A stretch of 64,000 nucleotides of DNA. Origin: Flagellimonas_B algarum. GTDB lineage: Bacteria; Bacteroidota; Bacteroidia; Flavobacteriales; Flavobacteriaceae. The notes under the pieces are model-generated. The model ran no database searches, was not told the origin of the DNA, and saw only the letters and a list, made by a program, of their open reading frames with translations. Each line of letters opens with the position of its first letter. Positions within the stretch are counted from its first letter, which is position 1. Of this stretch, positions 17,480 to 28,100 are shown piece after piece. The DNA lies in the NCBI RefSeq assembly GCF_040513375.1, contig NZ_JBEVTG010000001.1, forward strand, positions 310,001 through 374,000, written 5' to 3'. A program made the translations under genes and the position numbers.

Positions 17480-18150
17480 CGTTGTTTCAAAAACTTCCCG
17501 ATGACCACTGCTGTAATGATCACCAGATAAAACTGGCCCGTCAGACCGACCAAGATCGCGGCTTTTTGGGCGATGGGGATTACCGGTACGATTTCACCAT
17601 AACCGATGGTCAACAAGGTAATAAAGGAATAGTACATGATGCCCTCACTGAACATGACCAGATCATCGGGGTTCAAAAGGACCCCTTGAAAGGCCCCCGG
17701 ATGCGTTAGTTCGATTGACATAAAGAGGAAAAATCCTAAAAATCCCAGTGAAATATACCCGCTCATTAAGCCAAGTACGACATTCTTCCCGACCACCTCG
17801 GCTTTCCATACCTGCATGATGATATGCCAAGCGACCACAATGTGGAAAATGAAATAAATGGTCAGGCGGATGAAAATATCGTTGGGCGATTCGCGTCGAT
17901 CGATCAAGGAGCTTCCGAAAATAAAGGCAGAAACGGCGAACAACCCTAAAAAGAACCAAGCCAGCTTCTTTTTTTCAGAAAGCATGAGCACCCCAGCCAA
18001 TATGCTGGTCAGATACATCAAGGGTAAGACGACCCGGTCATAAAAGCCCGCGGGAAAGATCAAGGCGCCGAAAAGAATAGCGCATTGAATTGCCAAGAAA
18101 ATCTCAAATCGAAATCGGTACAGATAGGCGATCGTCTTGGTCATGGGCAT
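17476..18150 (-). CDS. Potassium channel family protein (two-pore-helix type)
   Basis: This is a membrane protein of 224 residues with about six hydrophobic helices. Near the C-terminus it has the ion-channel signature LLTIGYGEIVP, where TIGYG is the K+ selectivity filter, flanked by the last two helices as in the Ion_trans_2 family. No cytoplasmic RCK/TrkA_N domain is attached, so gating is unknown. The two nearby ATGs (MPM) leave the start uncertain by two residues. It begins 9 bp after the RND permease and overlaps the beta-barrel gene by 4 bp, so it is apparently co-transcribed with the efflux pump. Confidence 0.85.
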   Translation of the reverse strand: MPMTKTIAYLYRFRFEIFLAIQCAILFGALIFPAGFYDRVVLPLMYLTSILAGVLMLSEKKKLAWFFLGLFAVSAFIFGSSLIDRRESPNDIFIRLTIYFIFHIVVAWHIIMQVWKAEVVGKNVVLGLMSGYISLGFLGFFLFMSIELTHPGAFQGVLLNPDDLVMFSEGIMYYSFITLLTIGYGEIVPVIPIAQKAAILVGLTGQFYLVIITAVVIGKFLKQR

Positions 18151-18159
18151 TAGTTTCGC

Positions 18160-21100
18160 TTAGTCTTCCAATAAGGCATCGTTGAATTCATACCCCTTGT
18201 ATCCTACTTTGAACAGTGCGCTGTATACGGCGGGAATGAACAGCAAGGTGATGATGGTACCAAAGAGCAAGCCTACCATAATGCTGACGGCCATACCTTC
18301 CCACATTTCGCCACCGCTCAAGTACAAGGGGATCAGTCCCAGTACCGTTGTGAAGGTCGCCAGGAGAATCGGGCGGAATCGTTGCAAACAGGCCGCAATG
18401 ACCGCATCTTGTTCGTTCCTACCCAAATCGCGCTGCTCGATCTCCATACGGTCGATCAATACAATGGCGTTGTTGATTACGATCCCAGCCAAAGAAATCA
18501 CCCCAAGAAAGGGCATGAAACCAAAGGGTTCTTGAAAAACCAACAATCCGATGACCACACCGATGATCGCCAGTGGAATCGTCATGACCACCATCCCCAT
18601 TTTCCGGAAGGAGTTGAACTGGATGATCAGCAGCAATACGATGATAAAACCGGAAACCGGTAGGTAACCGATGACCGAACCCATACTCTCTGCCGTATTC
18701 TCGGCATCACCCCCAAATTTATAAGAATAGTTGTCGGGCCAGGTCTTAACTTGTTCTTCGAGCCAAGGAGTGATCGCAGCCGTAATCGCCGAGGCATTCG
18801 CCCCTTCGCGCAGCTCACTACTGATATTGATCGTCCGCCTCAAGTCAAGGCGTTTGATTTTGGAATATTGCCATTCCGGAACGATCGAGGCCACTTGGAG
18901 CAAGGGCACACTTTTACCGGTGGATTGCGAATAGATATTCAGTGTCTCCAACGAGCCCAAGCTTTGTTGTTGGTTCGCATCACTTCGCATCAGGATCGGG
19001 ATCGATTTATCGTCTTCACGATATTCCCCGGTCTGGAAACCATCCAAAACGGTTTGTAGAGAGGTCGCGATATCTTGACTGGTCACTCCCACCATTTGCG
19101 CCCGGTTCTGATCGATCTCGATCAAGAACTTCTTACTCTTCGGCCCCCAATCGTCTTTGATGTTCTTGGTGCCCGAAATGGAGGATAGCTGGATCTTCAC
19201 CTGTTCGGAGATTTTCGAAAGCGCATCGGGGTCATCGCCCGAGACCTTGATCTCAATGGGTGTTCCACCACCCCCTGCGGCCAAGAAGCCTACTTTGATA
19301 TCGGCATTCGGAAAATTCTCAAAACAATACCCATCAAGTTTCTCGATCATGGCGTTGTTCTCATTGAACGAAGTGGTATTCACCAAAATATGCGCGTAAT
19401 TCGAATTCGCCTCATCAGGCGAATACCCCAAATCATAGGATTCGGGACCCTCACCGATATAAGAGGACCAATCGACGATGCCCAATTCACGATTTCCGGC
19501 GATCTTCAACGAATCGGTCATGTATTGTTCGATTTGGGCCACGACATGTTGGGTGGTCTCGATCTTGTTGCCTTCGGGCAGGTTAATGTCCACAGTGATC
19601 ATATTCCGGTCGCTATCCGGAAAGAAGATGAACGGTATTTTCGTGAAGCCGAATAAGGACACGAAAAAGGCCAATAAGATCATTCCGATGACCTTGTACT
19701 TATTCCCCAAAGCCCAAAGAATAAGATCTTTGTAATAGGTCTTCAACACCAAAATGGTCCGGTCGATGAGGCTGGGTTTCTTTTCCCCCTTGGGCACCAC
19801 CTTCAAAAACAAGTAGCAGAACATGGTGATGACCGTCAAGGCAATGATCCAGGATGACATCAGGGCAATCGTGATCACAACGAATATCGGACCTACGATA
19901 TCACCCATGGTCGTCGGCGATAGGTAGAATGACAAAAATGCCGCCGAGGTGGTCAAGGTCGAAATCAATAAGGGCATCCATAACTCGCTAAAGGCTTCAA
20001 TGGCGGCCTGTTTCTTTTCAATTCCTTGTTCCAATTTGACCATGATGGTCTCTGCAACGACGATGGCATTGTCGACCAACATCCCCAAAGCCATGATCAA
20101 AGCGGCCAGGGTGACCTGGTTCAGGCCAACATTGATCAGCCCCATGATCATCAGGGTCATAATGGTCACGATCGGAATCAGACTGGCAATGACCAATCCG
20201 GTGCGTACCCCCAAGAATACCAGCATCACCAAAAGGACGATACCGATGGATTGCATGAGGTTGACGATAAAGTCGCTGACCTTGACTTCAATATAGGTAT
20301 CCAAAGAAGAAACCCGTGTCAATTCCAATCCGACCGGCAGGCGTTCTTGCCAATTGTTAACGATGCGGTTCACTTCTTCACCCAGGGCGACGATGTTCTT
20401 GTTTTCTTTAAGGTTTACGTGCAAAGAGATGGCCTCGCGACCGTTCACACTGACAATCTGCGTAGGTGGGTCGACATAACCTTTTACCACATTGGTGATA
20501 TCGCCCAATTTGACCAATTGGGTGCCGTTGCCTACCGGAATCAACATGTCTTTGATGTCATCGACCGAATTGAAATTCCCTGTCGGTTCGAGAATGATCC
20601 GTTCGTCACCGACATTGACCTGACCCCCTGAATTTAATATGTTCGTTGCTCCGATACGCTGTTGTAAGATCGAAGCGGAAAGGTTGTACTCCTTGAGTCT
20701 TGAATCATCGAACTCCACAAAGACCCGTTCTTCTTGCGCCCCGCCCAGTTCGACTTTGGCCGCATCGGGCAGCTTGATCAAGTCGTCTTTGATATCATCG
20801 GCGTATTCTTTCATTTCGGCATACGAATAGCCGTCGGAAGTCAATCCGACCACGATGCCGTACACCTCCCCGATCCCATCATCGTTTAGGTTGGGGGTTA
20901 CCCCACTGGGAAGCCCTTGCAAGGCATTCAGTTTTCTTCGCAAGCGATCCCATACCGCTTGCATATCGGCCTCGGCCACTTCGTCTTTCAGGGTCACGCT
21001 CACTACCGAAAGCCCGGTCCTTGAGGTACTCGACACTTCGTCAAGCTCAGGTAATTCTTGGGCGACCTTTTCGATCTTATCGGTGACAAGCTGCTCGACC

Positions 21101-21273
21101 CGCTCAGGGCTGGCCCCGGGAAACTGGGAGACCACGGTAGCGACCCGCACCGTGTACGGCGGCATGCTGTCACGGGATAGGTTAAGGTACATGGCCAATC
21201 CCAAAAGGATGATCGTAGCCAGCACCATGAAGGTGATCCGATTTTTTTCTATGGAAAACTTTGCGAGGTTCAT
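18160..21273 (-). CDS. RND efflux transporter permease subunit
   Basis: This inner-membrane proton-driven pump of the AcrB/CzcA superfamily has 1037 residues. The ATG at 21273 (MNLAKFSIEKNRITF) is chosen because RND permeases begin just before the first helix. The longer reading frame back to 21324 overlaps the 3' end of the adaptor gene. Visible are the first helix, a large periplasmic porter region, helices II-VI with the helix IV motif GMLVDNAIVVAETI, a second periplasmic region and the C-terminal helices. Helix IV has Asp-Asn where drug pumps of the AcrB type have Asp-Asp. Substrate is not predictable. The gene is 25 bp after its adaptor and 9 bp before the K+ channel. Confidence 0.95.
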   Translation of the reverse strand: MNLAKFSIEKNRITFMVLATIILLGLAMYLNLSRDSMPPYTVRVATVVSQFPGASPERVEQLVTDKIEKVAQELPELDEVSSTSRTGLSVVSVTLKDEVAEADMQAVWDRLRRKLNALQGLPSGVTPNLNDDGIGEVYGIVVGLTSDGYSYAEMKEYADDIKDDLIKLPDAAKVELGGAQEERVFVEFDDSRLKEYNLSASILQQRIGATNILNSGGQVNVGDERIILEPTGNFNSVDDIKDMLIPVGNGTQLVKLGDITNVVKGYVDPPTQIVSVNGREAISLHVNLKENKNIVALGEEVNRIVNNWQERLPVGLELTRVSSLDTYIEVKVSDFIVNLMQSIGIVLLVMLVFLGVRTGLVIASLIPIVTIMTLMIMGLINVGLNQVTLAALIMALGMLVDNAIVVAETIMVKLEQGIEKKQAAIEAFSELWMPLLISTLTTSAAFLSFYLSPTTMGDIVGPIFVVITIALMSSWIIALTVITMFCYLFLKVVPKGEKKPSLIDRTILVLKTYYKDLILWALGNKYKVIGMILLAFFVSLFGFTKIPFIFFPDSDRNMITVDINLPEGNKIETTQHVVAQIEQYMTDSLKIAGNRELGIVDWSSYIGEGPESYDLGYSPDEANSNYAHILVNTTSFNENNAMIEKLDGYCFENFPNADIKVGFLAAGGGGTPIEIKVSGDDPDALSKISEQVKIQLSSISGTKNIKDDWGPKSKKFLIEIDQNRAQMVGVTSQDIATSLQTVLDGFQTGEYREDDKSIPILMRSDANQQQSLGSLETLNIYSQSTGKSVPLLQVASIVPEWQYSKIKRLDLRRTINISSELREGANASAITAAITPWLEEQVKTWPDNYSYKFGGDAENTAESMGSVIGYLPVSGFIIVLLLIIQFNSFRKMGMVVMTIPLAIIGVVIGLLVFQEPFGFMPFLGVISLAGIVINNAIVLIDRMEIEQRDLGRNEQDAVIAACLQRFRPILLATFTTVLGLIPLYLSGGEMWEGMAVSIMVGLLFGTIITLLFIPAVYSALFKVGYKGYEFNDALLED

Positions 21274-21298
21274 GCGGTCGGTTTTATCGGATTGGTGT

Positions 21299-22381
21299 CT
21301 AGTGCAACTTGATCTTTTGGCCATCGAGCAAGGTCTGTAATCCTGCCGTGGCTATTTTTTGGCCTTTGCTCAGTCCGGATGCGATTTCGAATCCTTCCGC
21401 CGAAAGCTTCCCAATGGTGACGCGTTGCTTTTTTACGGTAATGGCATCCCCGTTTTCCTCTATTAAGAAAACGAAGCGGCCTTCACTGTCTTCACCGATC
21501 GCCTGGGTAGGCACCACTAGCTGCTCATTCTTCACCCCTCCGGTCCCGAAATCAAAAGCTACACTGGCTGCCATACCGCTCTTGATGTCCTCACTGGGAT
21601 CAACGACCACGATGGTCACCGGGTAAGTCGCCGTATTCGAATCTACGGCGGGAGAAACTTCGGTCACCTTTCCGGCGAAGGTCTGCCCCGGGATGGCTGA
21701 AAATGTTACCGTGACCCCCATTTCGGCATTCACCCCATTGATCACACTTTCGGGGATGCCCAAAGAGATTTCCATATCGGTTCCTGAGTTCAAAATCGCG
21801 ACGACCTGGCCCGCTTGGATGTTCTCATCGATCTCTGCCGAAACCGAAGCGATCGTACCGTCTTCAGGGGCGTAGATGTAGCCGTAATTGATCTGTTCTT
21901 GCTGGATTTCGACCCCACGTTTGGCCGACTTATAACTTTCTTCGGCATTCTTGAACGAATTCTTGGCCGCTTCGAAATCACTTAACGACGAGCTGCCTTT
22001 TTCATAAAGGGTGCGCACCCGGTTCAAACTCAGCTTGGCGGTATTGACCTGTGAGGCGGCGCTATTGAGTTGGGTGATCGACTGCTCATAGGCCAATCGC
22101 GATTGCACATTGTCCAATTTGGCCAGCAAATCGCCTTTCTTCACGATCTGCCCCAATTTCAGATCGAATTGGGTAATGATGCCCGAACTGCGGAAACTCA
22201 GGTTGATGATCTTATCGGTGCGCGCCGTTCCAGTGAAGGCGCGGAGTTTTTCACCCCCCAAATAGCCGACCTCTTCAAATTTCACCGGCCGCAGGGCCTG
22301 TTCTCTCTGCTTTTGCTCTTCGGCACAAGAAAGGACCAAAAGGCCGATACTGATCGCAAGTAGTTTTTTATAACGGGTCAT
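21299..22381 (-). CDS. RND efflux periplasmic adaptor (membrane fusion protein), lipoprotein
   Basis: This protein bridges the RND permease and the TolC-type channel across the periplasm. Of its 360 residues, the first 19 or so are a lipoprotein signal (LLAISIGLLVLSC), anchoring it to the inner membrane. Next come the first half of a biotinyl-lipoyl domain (IITQFDLKLGQIVKKGDLLAKLDN, in part), a coiled-coil hairpin (about 92-160) and the second half (YIYAPEDGTIASVSAEIDEN, in part). A beta-barrel and a membrane-proximal domain follow, ending GLQTLLDGQKIKL. It lies 17 bp after the TolC-fusion gene and 25 bp before the permease. Confidence 0.95.
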   Translation of the reverse strand: MTRYKKLLAISIGLLVLSCAEEQKQREQALRPVKFEEVGYLGGEKLRAFTGTARTDKIINLSFRSSGIITQFDLKLGQIVKKGDLLAKLDNVQSRLAYEQSITQLNSAASQVNTAKLSLNRVRTLYEKGSSSLSDFEAAKNSFKNAEESYKSAKRGVEIQQEQINYGYIYAPEDGTIASVSAEIDENIQAGQVVAILNSGTDMEISLGIPESVINGVNAEMGVTVTFSAIPGQTFAGKVTEVSPAVDSNTATYPVTIVVVDPSEDIKSGMAASVAFDFGTGGVKNEQLVVPTQAIGEDSEGRFVFLIEENGDAITVKKQRVTIGKLSAEGFEIASGLSKGQKIATAGLQTLLDGQKIKLH

Positions 22382-22398
22382 ACTCCAAATTTTGCTGG

Positions 22399-24744
22399 TT
22401 AATCTTGTTGGTTCAAAAATTCAAAAAAGCGTTGCCTAAAGGCGTTGTTGGCCTCTTCGGTATTCAAAAGAAAATAATACCCCATGAAGCGTTCGAGCTG
22501 TAGGGCATTAATCAAAAAGTTGTATACCGCATTGGTCCGTGCCAATTGGGCATTCAAATAGTTGTTTTGCGCATCTAAAAGTTGTACGATGTTCACCGCG
22601 CCATTCGAATAGGAGGTTTGGGTCAGTTCCAAAGCTTCTTGGGCCGTTTCTTCCGAGATTTTCGAAAGCTCGATATTCGATATTTGATTCACCAAATTCA
22701 AGACCCCGGAGCGGACGTTGACCGCAATGCCCAGTTCGATATTGTCTTTATTGATCTCGAGTTGCTCTTTCTGGATGATGGCCGTCTGGCGGTTGATGTT
22801 CGATTGGTTCTGATTGATCAATGGGATGGAAAGGCTCAAGCCCGCGTTGTAACTGTTATCGACCAAGCCGAACCCCGCTGGTGCGGTACTGCCGGCACCT
22901 GAACGGCTAAAGGTCGAATTGTATTGACCTTGAACGGCCAAAGTCGGCAGAAAACGGCCGTATCCGTTCAATTTCACATTGCGATCGGTGGCTTCCAAAT
23001 TATACCCAATAGCCCTGAGTTCCGGTGCGTTCTTCATAGCCTCCTCGATCAAAAAAGCAATGAAGGGTTCCCGCAAGGTCGGGTTATCCAACAATCCGAA
23101 AAGCTCGTCGTATTTGTATTGTTCAAAAATGCCCTTGCTCAATTCGACATCGGCCACATCGATTTCATAGTCGGTGGGATTGTTGAGCACTTGGTTCAAG
23201 GCCAAAAAGCCCTGTTCCAATTGGTTGATCGCTTCGACCATGGTCTGGGTGTTCTGTGCCAATTCACTACGAAAACGAAGCATGTCGGACTTCCCAGCCT
23301 GACCGGCATCGAAATTCTGTGTAGCGATATCGAGGTTGCGTTTGGTCAGATCCACGTTACGCACTTGGATCTGGGTATTCGCCTTTAAGATCAGGGTATT
23401 GAAATACGCGTTCGAGGCATCGAAAATCAGATCGAGTTGGGCGGCATTGAAATCTTCTTCCTGGGCTTTCTGTAATTTCTTTTGGATCGAAATGTTGGCA
23501 TTGGCCGCTTCCGAAAACAGGGTCTGGTTGAGGGTCAGGTTTCCAGCCGTAGAGAACTCAGGGTTTTGCCCGTTGCTGACAACTGCCAAGTCGGGATCGA
23601 CATAGGTCGCCGTGCCCGAAGCCGTCAACGACGGTAGGTAATTGCTATTGGCCGTCTTCACATCTTGGATCGAAAGGTCGACGCTTTTTTGTTCTGACCG
23701 GATTGACAGGTTATTCTCCAAAGCATCATTGATGACCGTCAATAGATCGTATTCCTTATTGGAAAGCACGTTTTTGAACTCGCCCACGAAATCGGTTTCC
23801 CCGATCAGACTGTATTTAATAGGTACCCCGATGGCTTCGGCGGTGTTGTAGTTAATGGTCAATCGAGAAGTATAATCGATGTAAATGGGCATCTCCGAAA
23901 GCGGGGTGCCGGTCACATAGGATTCAATGGTCAAAGCGATGCGCCGAAAGAACTGGTCAAGGTTCTCTGCCGCTTGAAAAGTGGCGAACAGGCCGATTTC
24001 GACATCTTGCGGGCCGTTCGACGTAAAGGAAGGGATCTTGGCGTCGATACACGCTTTTGCCAAAGCCTTGGTATCGTCACGCGATAAGAAAAATCCACCT
24101 GCCATATATAAGGCATCGATACCCTCGAGACCCGCTAAGATATCGTTCAAGTCATTGAACGGTATCAAGGTATAATCGGCCCCCAACTCGGCCAATTCGG
24201 CATCGAAGGTTTCCTTAAAAGGCAAAATGTCGGCAATGGGCGCTTCGATCGCGATCCCAAGATTCGAAAAATTGCTGAGTGCTTTGAACTTTGCCAAATC
24301 GGTACGGTAGGATTCCGATTCAATCAGGTAGGTGAAATTTTCGATACCGGAGCTTTCCTTGGTCAAATCCAAGGTGATGAGATCACTATTAACGGCACCG
24401 AACAAAATCGTCGGCTTTTTGTGTTCGGCCAATGGACTGATTATCGCATTGTTGACCACCCCGAACGCCAAAATGATATCGGTGTCATCTTGGATCAAGC
24501 GATCATAGTTCGAACGCGCCGCATCGATATCGAAGTCGTTTTCCAAAAAGCGATCGGCAGGGAACTCGATCGTGGCGTCTTCACCGACCACGGCCTTGAT
24601 TTCGTTGGTCAACTTAACGATCAAAGGTTCAAGTTCGGTGGTGCGCTGATCAAAAAGGACACCGACGCGATAAGTCGGTTTGGTTTGCGCGAAAGCGCAA
24701 AAAGAGACCCATACGACCAATAAGGTAGTGTAGAATGGCTTCAT
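22399..24744 (-). CDS. TolC-family outer-membrane efflux protein fused to an N-terminal periplasmic-binding-protein domain
   Basis: This 781-residue protein has a signal peptide (MKPFYTTLLVVWVSFCAFAQ). Residues about 25-310 resemble a type I periplasmic binding protein of the ABC substrate-binding (PF04392-like) kind, with paired Rossmann-like lobes: YRVGVLFDQ, IILAFGVVNN, PTILFGAVNSD, NLGIAIEAP, ALYMAGGFFLS and PSFTSNG. Residues about 330-781 are a TolC/OEP channel with two long coiled-coil halves (DLSIQDVKTANSNYLPSLT in one, NQNQSNINRQTAIIQKEQLE in the other) and barrel strands. Most TolC proteins are 420-490 residues and lack the first domain. It is first in the unit with adaptor and permease; the fused domain may sense or deliver substrate (inference). 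Confidence 0.85.
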   Translation of the reverse strand: MKPFYTTLLVVWVSFCAFAQTKPTYRVGVLFDQRTTELEPLIVKLTNEIKAVVGEDATIEFPADRFLENDFDIDAARSNYDRLIQDDTDIILAFGVVNNAIISPLAEHKKPTILFGAVNSDLITLDLTKESSGIENFTYLIESESYRTDLAKFKALSNFSNLGIAIEAPIADILPFKETFDAELAELGADYTLIPFNDLNDILAGLEGIDALYMAGGFFLSRDDTKALAKACIDAKIPSFTSNGPQDVEIGLFATFQAAENLDQFFRRIALTIESYVTGTPLSEMPIYIDYTSRLTINYNTAEAIGVPIKYSLIGETDFVGEFKNVLSNKEYDLLTVINDALENNLSIRSEQKSVDLSIQDVKTANSNYLPSLTASGTATYVDPDLAVVSNGQNPEFSTAGNLTLNQTLFSEAANANISIQKKLQKAQEEDFNAAQLDLIFDASNAYFNTLILKANTQIQVRNVDLTKRNLDIATQNFDAGQAGKSDMLRFRSELAQNTQTMVEAINQLEQGFLALNQVLNNPTDYEIDVADVELSKGIFEQYKYDELFGLLDNPTLREPFIAFLIEEAMKNAPELRAIGYNLEATDRNVKLNGYGRFLPTLAVQGQYNSTFSRSGAGSTAPAGFGLVDNSYNAGLSLSIPLINQNQSNINRQTAIIQKEQLEINKDNIELGIAVNVRSGVLNLVNQISNIELSKISEETAQEALELTQTSYSNGAVNIVQLLDAQNNYLNAQLARTNAVYNFLINALQLERFMGYYFLLNTEEANNAFRQRFFEFLNQQD

Positions 24745-24877
24745 CTGGTTGGATTATCCAACAATATAGGAAATTCTTACAAAGGGAAACCCCTTTTGGC
24801 CCAACATGAAGGAGCTGGCACAAAAGATAACGTTACTTTAATTTGGGATTGCCCGTTTGGTAGGAGGGTGTAAACCA

Positions 24878-24904
24878 AAAAATCCCGCTTAAAGCAGGAT
24901 TTTT
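24878..24904 (-). terminator. Rho-independent terminator of tRNA-Gln
   Basis: On the minus strand a roughly 12 bp hairpin (left arm AAAAATCCTGCTT, right arm AAGCGGGATTTTT with one G-T wobble) with a very small loop runs into a T tract. It lies 6 bp downstream of the tRNA 3' end and is well placed to end its transcript. Confidence 0.75.
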
Positions 24905-24909
24905 CAGAG

Positions 24910-24981
24910 TTGGCCTACTAGGACTCGAACCTAGAACGACTGAACCAAAATCAGCTGTGTTGCCAATTACACCATAGGCCA
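24910..24981 (-). tRNA. tRNA-Gln (anticodon TTG)
   Basis: The minus strand reads TGGCCTATGGTGTAATTGGC and onward into a full cloverleaf. The acceptor stem TGGCCTA pairs with TAGGCCA. The D arm contains the TGGTGTAATTGGC type loop, and the anticodon loop TTTTGGT shows anticodon TTG in a 5 bp stem. The T arm CTAGG-TTCGAGT-CCTAG is perfect. Discriminator base is A and no CCA is encoded. Boundaries are good to about one base. Confidence 0.95.
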
Positions 24982-25131
24982 ATAGCTCAAATGAGCGTGC
25001 AAATTTAAAACAAACTTTTGTTCCTCCAAACAAATTGGCTACAATATCCGCTGTTAAAGGTTTTATTAAAATGCCCGGGCTTGTCTATTTAATTTGGTAA
25101 ATTCGCCTCCAATCGGTAAAGCGACTGCTAC

Positions 25132-28100
25132 ATGTTTGCAAAGAATTTTGGAAAATGGGAAACCCTCTTGGGGTGGACCGCCTTTTCGATTGCCCTGATC
25201 ACTTATTTTTTGACGGTAGAGCCCACTGGAAGCTTTTGGGATGCCGGAGAGTACATCAGTACTTCGGCCAAACTGCAGGTCGGCCACCCCCCCGGGGCTC
25301 CCTTGCTACAAATGATCGGAGCTTTCTTTTCGATGTTCGCTTTTGGTGATCCGACCAAAATCGCCTTGATGGTCAATGCCGTTTCGGTGGTTTCCAGCGC
25401 CTTTACCATTTTGTTCACCTTTTGGATCATCACGAATTTGACCCGAAAAATGGTCGTCAAAAAAGACAAGCTTTCGAACAGCAAAGCGATTGGCATTTTA
25501 GGCAGTGGGCTTGTGGGCGCTTTGGCCTTTACCTTTTCGGATAGTTTTTGGTTCAACGCCGTCGAGACCGAGGTCTATGCCATGGCCAGTTTGATCATGG
25601 CCCTCTTACTTTGGTTGGGGTTAAAATGGGTCGATCACGTCGACGAACCCAGAGGAAACCGATGGTTGTTGCTGATCTGTTTTTTGATCGGGCTGACGTT
25701 CGGCATCCAGTTCATGGGCTTTTTGGCCATTCCGACAATCGGCCTGCTGTATTACTTCAAAAAGTACCAACAGACTACGGTCAAGAATTTCCTGATCGCG
25801 AATATCGTGGTTATCGGTATTTTGATGTTGGTCTATAAATTCTCGTTGACCTATGTCTTGAAATTGTTCGGATGGAGCGAGGTCTTCTTTATCAACGAAG
25901 TCGGTCTGCCCTTCAATTCAGGAACCATTATCATGGGCTTGCTATTCATTGCACTGTTCTACTTTGCCTTGCGGTATACCCGGAACAACGGCTACCAATT
26001 GGGCAATACGATCACGCTTTGCCTGATGTTCCTGTTTTTAGGCTTTTCATCCTGGTTGATGCTTCCGATCCGTGCCAATTCACAGACGGTGGTGAATGAG
26101 AACAATCCTGAAGACGCCCGGTCGCTTTTGGCCTATTACAACCGCGAACAATACCCCGGTGTCGAAAGCCCGTTCTACGGTTCTTATTATTCGGATACCT
26201 TCGCGCCTCCCGGTGATGATATCGATGAAAAACCCAAATACGAAAAAGACCGAAAACTAGGAAAATACGTTATCGTCAACAACTACGAAAACGCCCTACA
26301 AGGACCCAATAAAAAACATGTCGGCATCATGCCCCGTTTATGGAGCGACCAACATGCCGAAAACTATATGCGGTATTTCGACCGCCTTGAATTCAGGATC
26401 AAACCGGAGTACATCTCGAATACCGACCTTCGGGGTGCTGTAGCCGAGTTCCGGGATTTGAACAACCGAGGAGAAATCGATACGGAGCAATACATCAAGT
26501 TCTTGCGGAGCTTCAGTGATTACATTGAGGTACAACCCCCTACCCTTGGGCAAAACCTGACCTATCTGTTCGATTTCCAGTTCGGGTACATGTACATGCG
26601 GTATTTCATGTGGAACTTTGTCGGGCGTCAAAACGACGTGCAAGGCAAATACGACAACAATGGGCAATGGCTAAGCGGCATCGGCATGATCGACAGCATC
26701 CGTTTGGGCAGTCAAGACAACCTACCGAGCGATGTGCTCGATAATAAAGGACGCAACACCTATTTCTTCCTTCCCTTTATTTTGGGGATCATCGGGATCG
26801 TTTTCCAAATTTCGAGAAACCCGAAACACTTTTGGGTGCTGTTCGTGTTCTTCATGTTCACCGGACTCGCCATTCAGTTTTACACCAATCCATATATCTT
26901 CCAGCCAAGGGAACGCGATTACTCATTGGTCGGCTCCTTCTTTATTTTCTGTATCTGGATAGGACTTGGGGTCTATGGCCTGTTCGAAGAAATCAAAAAA
27001 CTGACCAAGGCCAAAATAGCGGCACCCTTGACGACCTTGCTTTGTTTGGCCGCCGTACCACTGCTCATGGCTTACCAGAATTGGGACGACCATGACCGAT
27101 CCGGGCGATACACCGCGAAATCAACGGCCAAAGCCTATTTGGATTCCTGTCAAGAGGATGCGGGTGCTATTTTGTTCACCATTGGTGACAACGATACCTT
27201 TCCACTTTGGTACGCCCAAGACATCGAGGGCCATCGCACCGATGTAAGGGTTGTGAACACCAGCCTCTTTGCCACCGATTGGTATATCGATCAAATGAAA
27301 CGCAAAGCCTATGACAGCGACCCGATCCCTTCGCAACTGACCCACGATAAGTACCGTTTCGGTACACGCGACGCGGTCTATTACCAAAAGGTAGATCAGG
27401 TCTTCGGCCGCGAGGTTTCCGAAAGTCGATGGAGCATCAAGGATTTTATGAATTGGATCGAAAGCGATAACCCTCAGACCAAATTCAAGTTCATCGTTGA
27501 ACAAGGAGGTGGTGATGTCAGCGCCTATTCGGAAAGCAATTTGGACATCGTTTATTACCCGACCAATAAAATCCGCATCCCGGTCAATAAAAAGAATGTT
27601 TTGGAAAGTGGCTTGGTCAAGGCCAAGGATTCGGCTTTGATCTTGGATTACATCGACATCGACCTTCCAAAAAGCGCCTTGCCAAAGAACCGCATCTTGA
27701 TGTTGGATGTGATCGCCAACAACGATTGGAAACGGCCTATTTATTTCTCAGGGGGCAGCTTCGATAACGCAGAGTACATCTGGATGAAGGATTACCTGCA
27801 ATTGGATGGCTTGGTCTACAAGCTGGTACCGATAAAAACCGAATACGACAGCCCCTTTGAAATGGGACGTATCGACAGCGAATTGATGTACGATATCGTA
27901 TCGGAATGGGATTGGGGCAATGCCGGAAGTGATGCCATCTATCACGATCCACAGACCCGCTCACAAGGACTATCGTTCCGAGGTAATTTGGCACGTCTGA
28001 CCGAAACCCTGATCGACGAGAACAAAATCGACAAGGCCAAGAACGTCATCGATATGGCCATGACCAATATGCCGTTCGAGTATTTTGGGTTCTATGCTTT

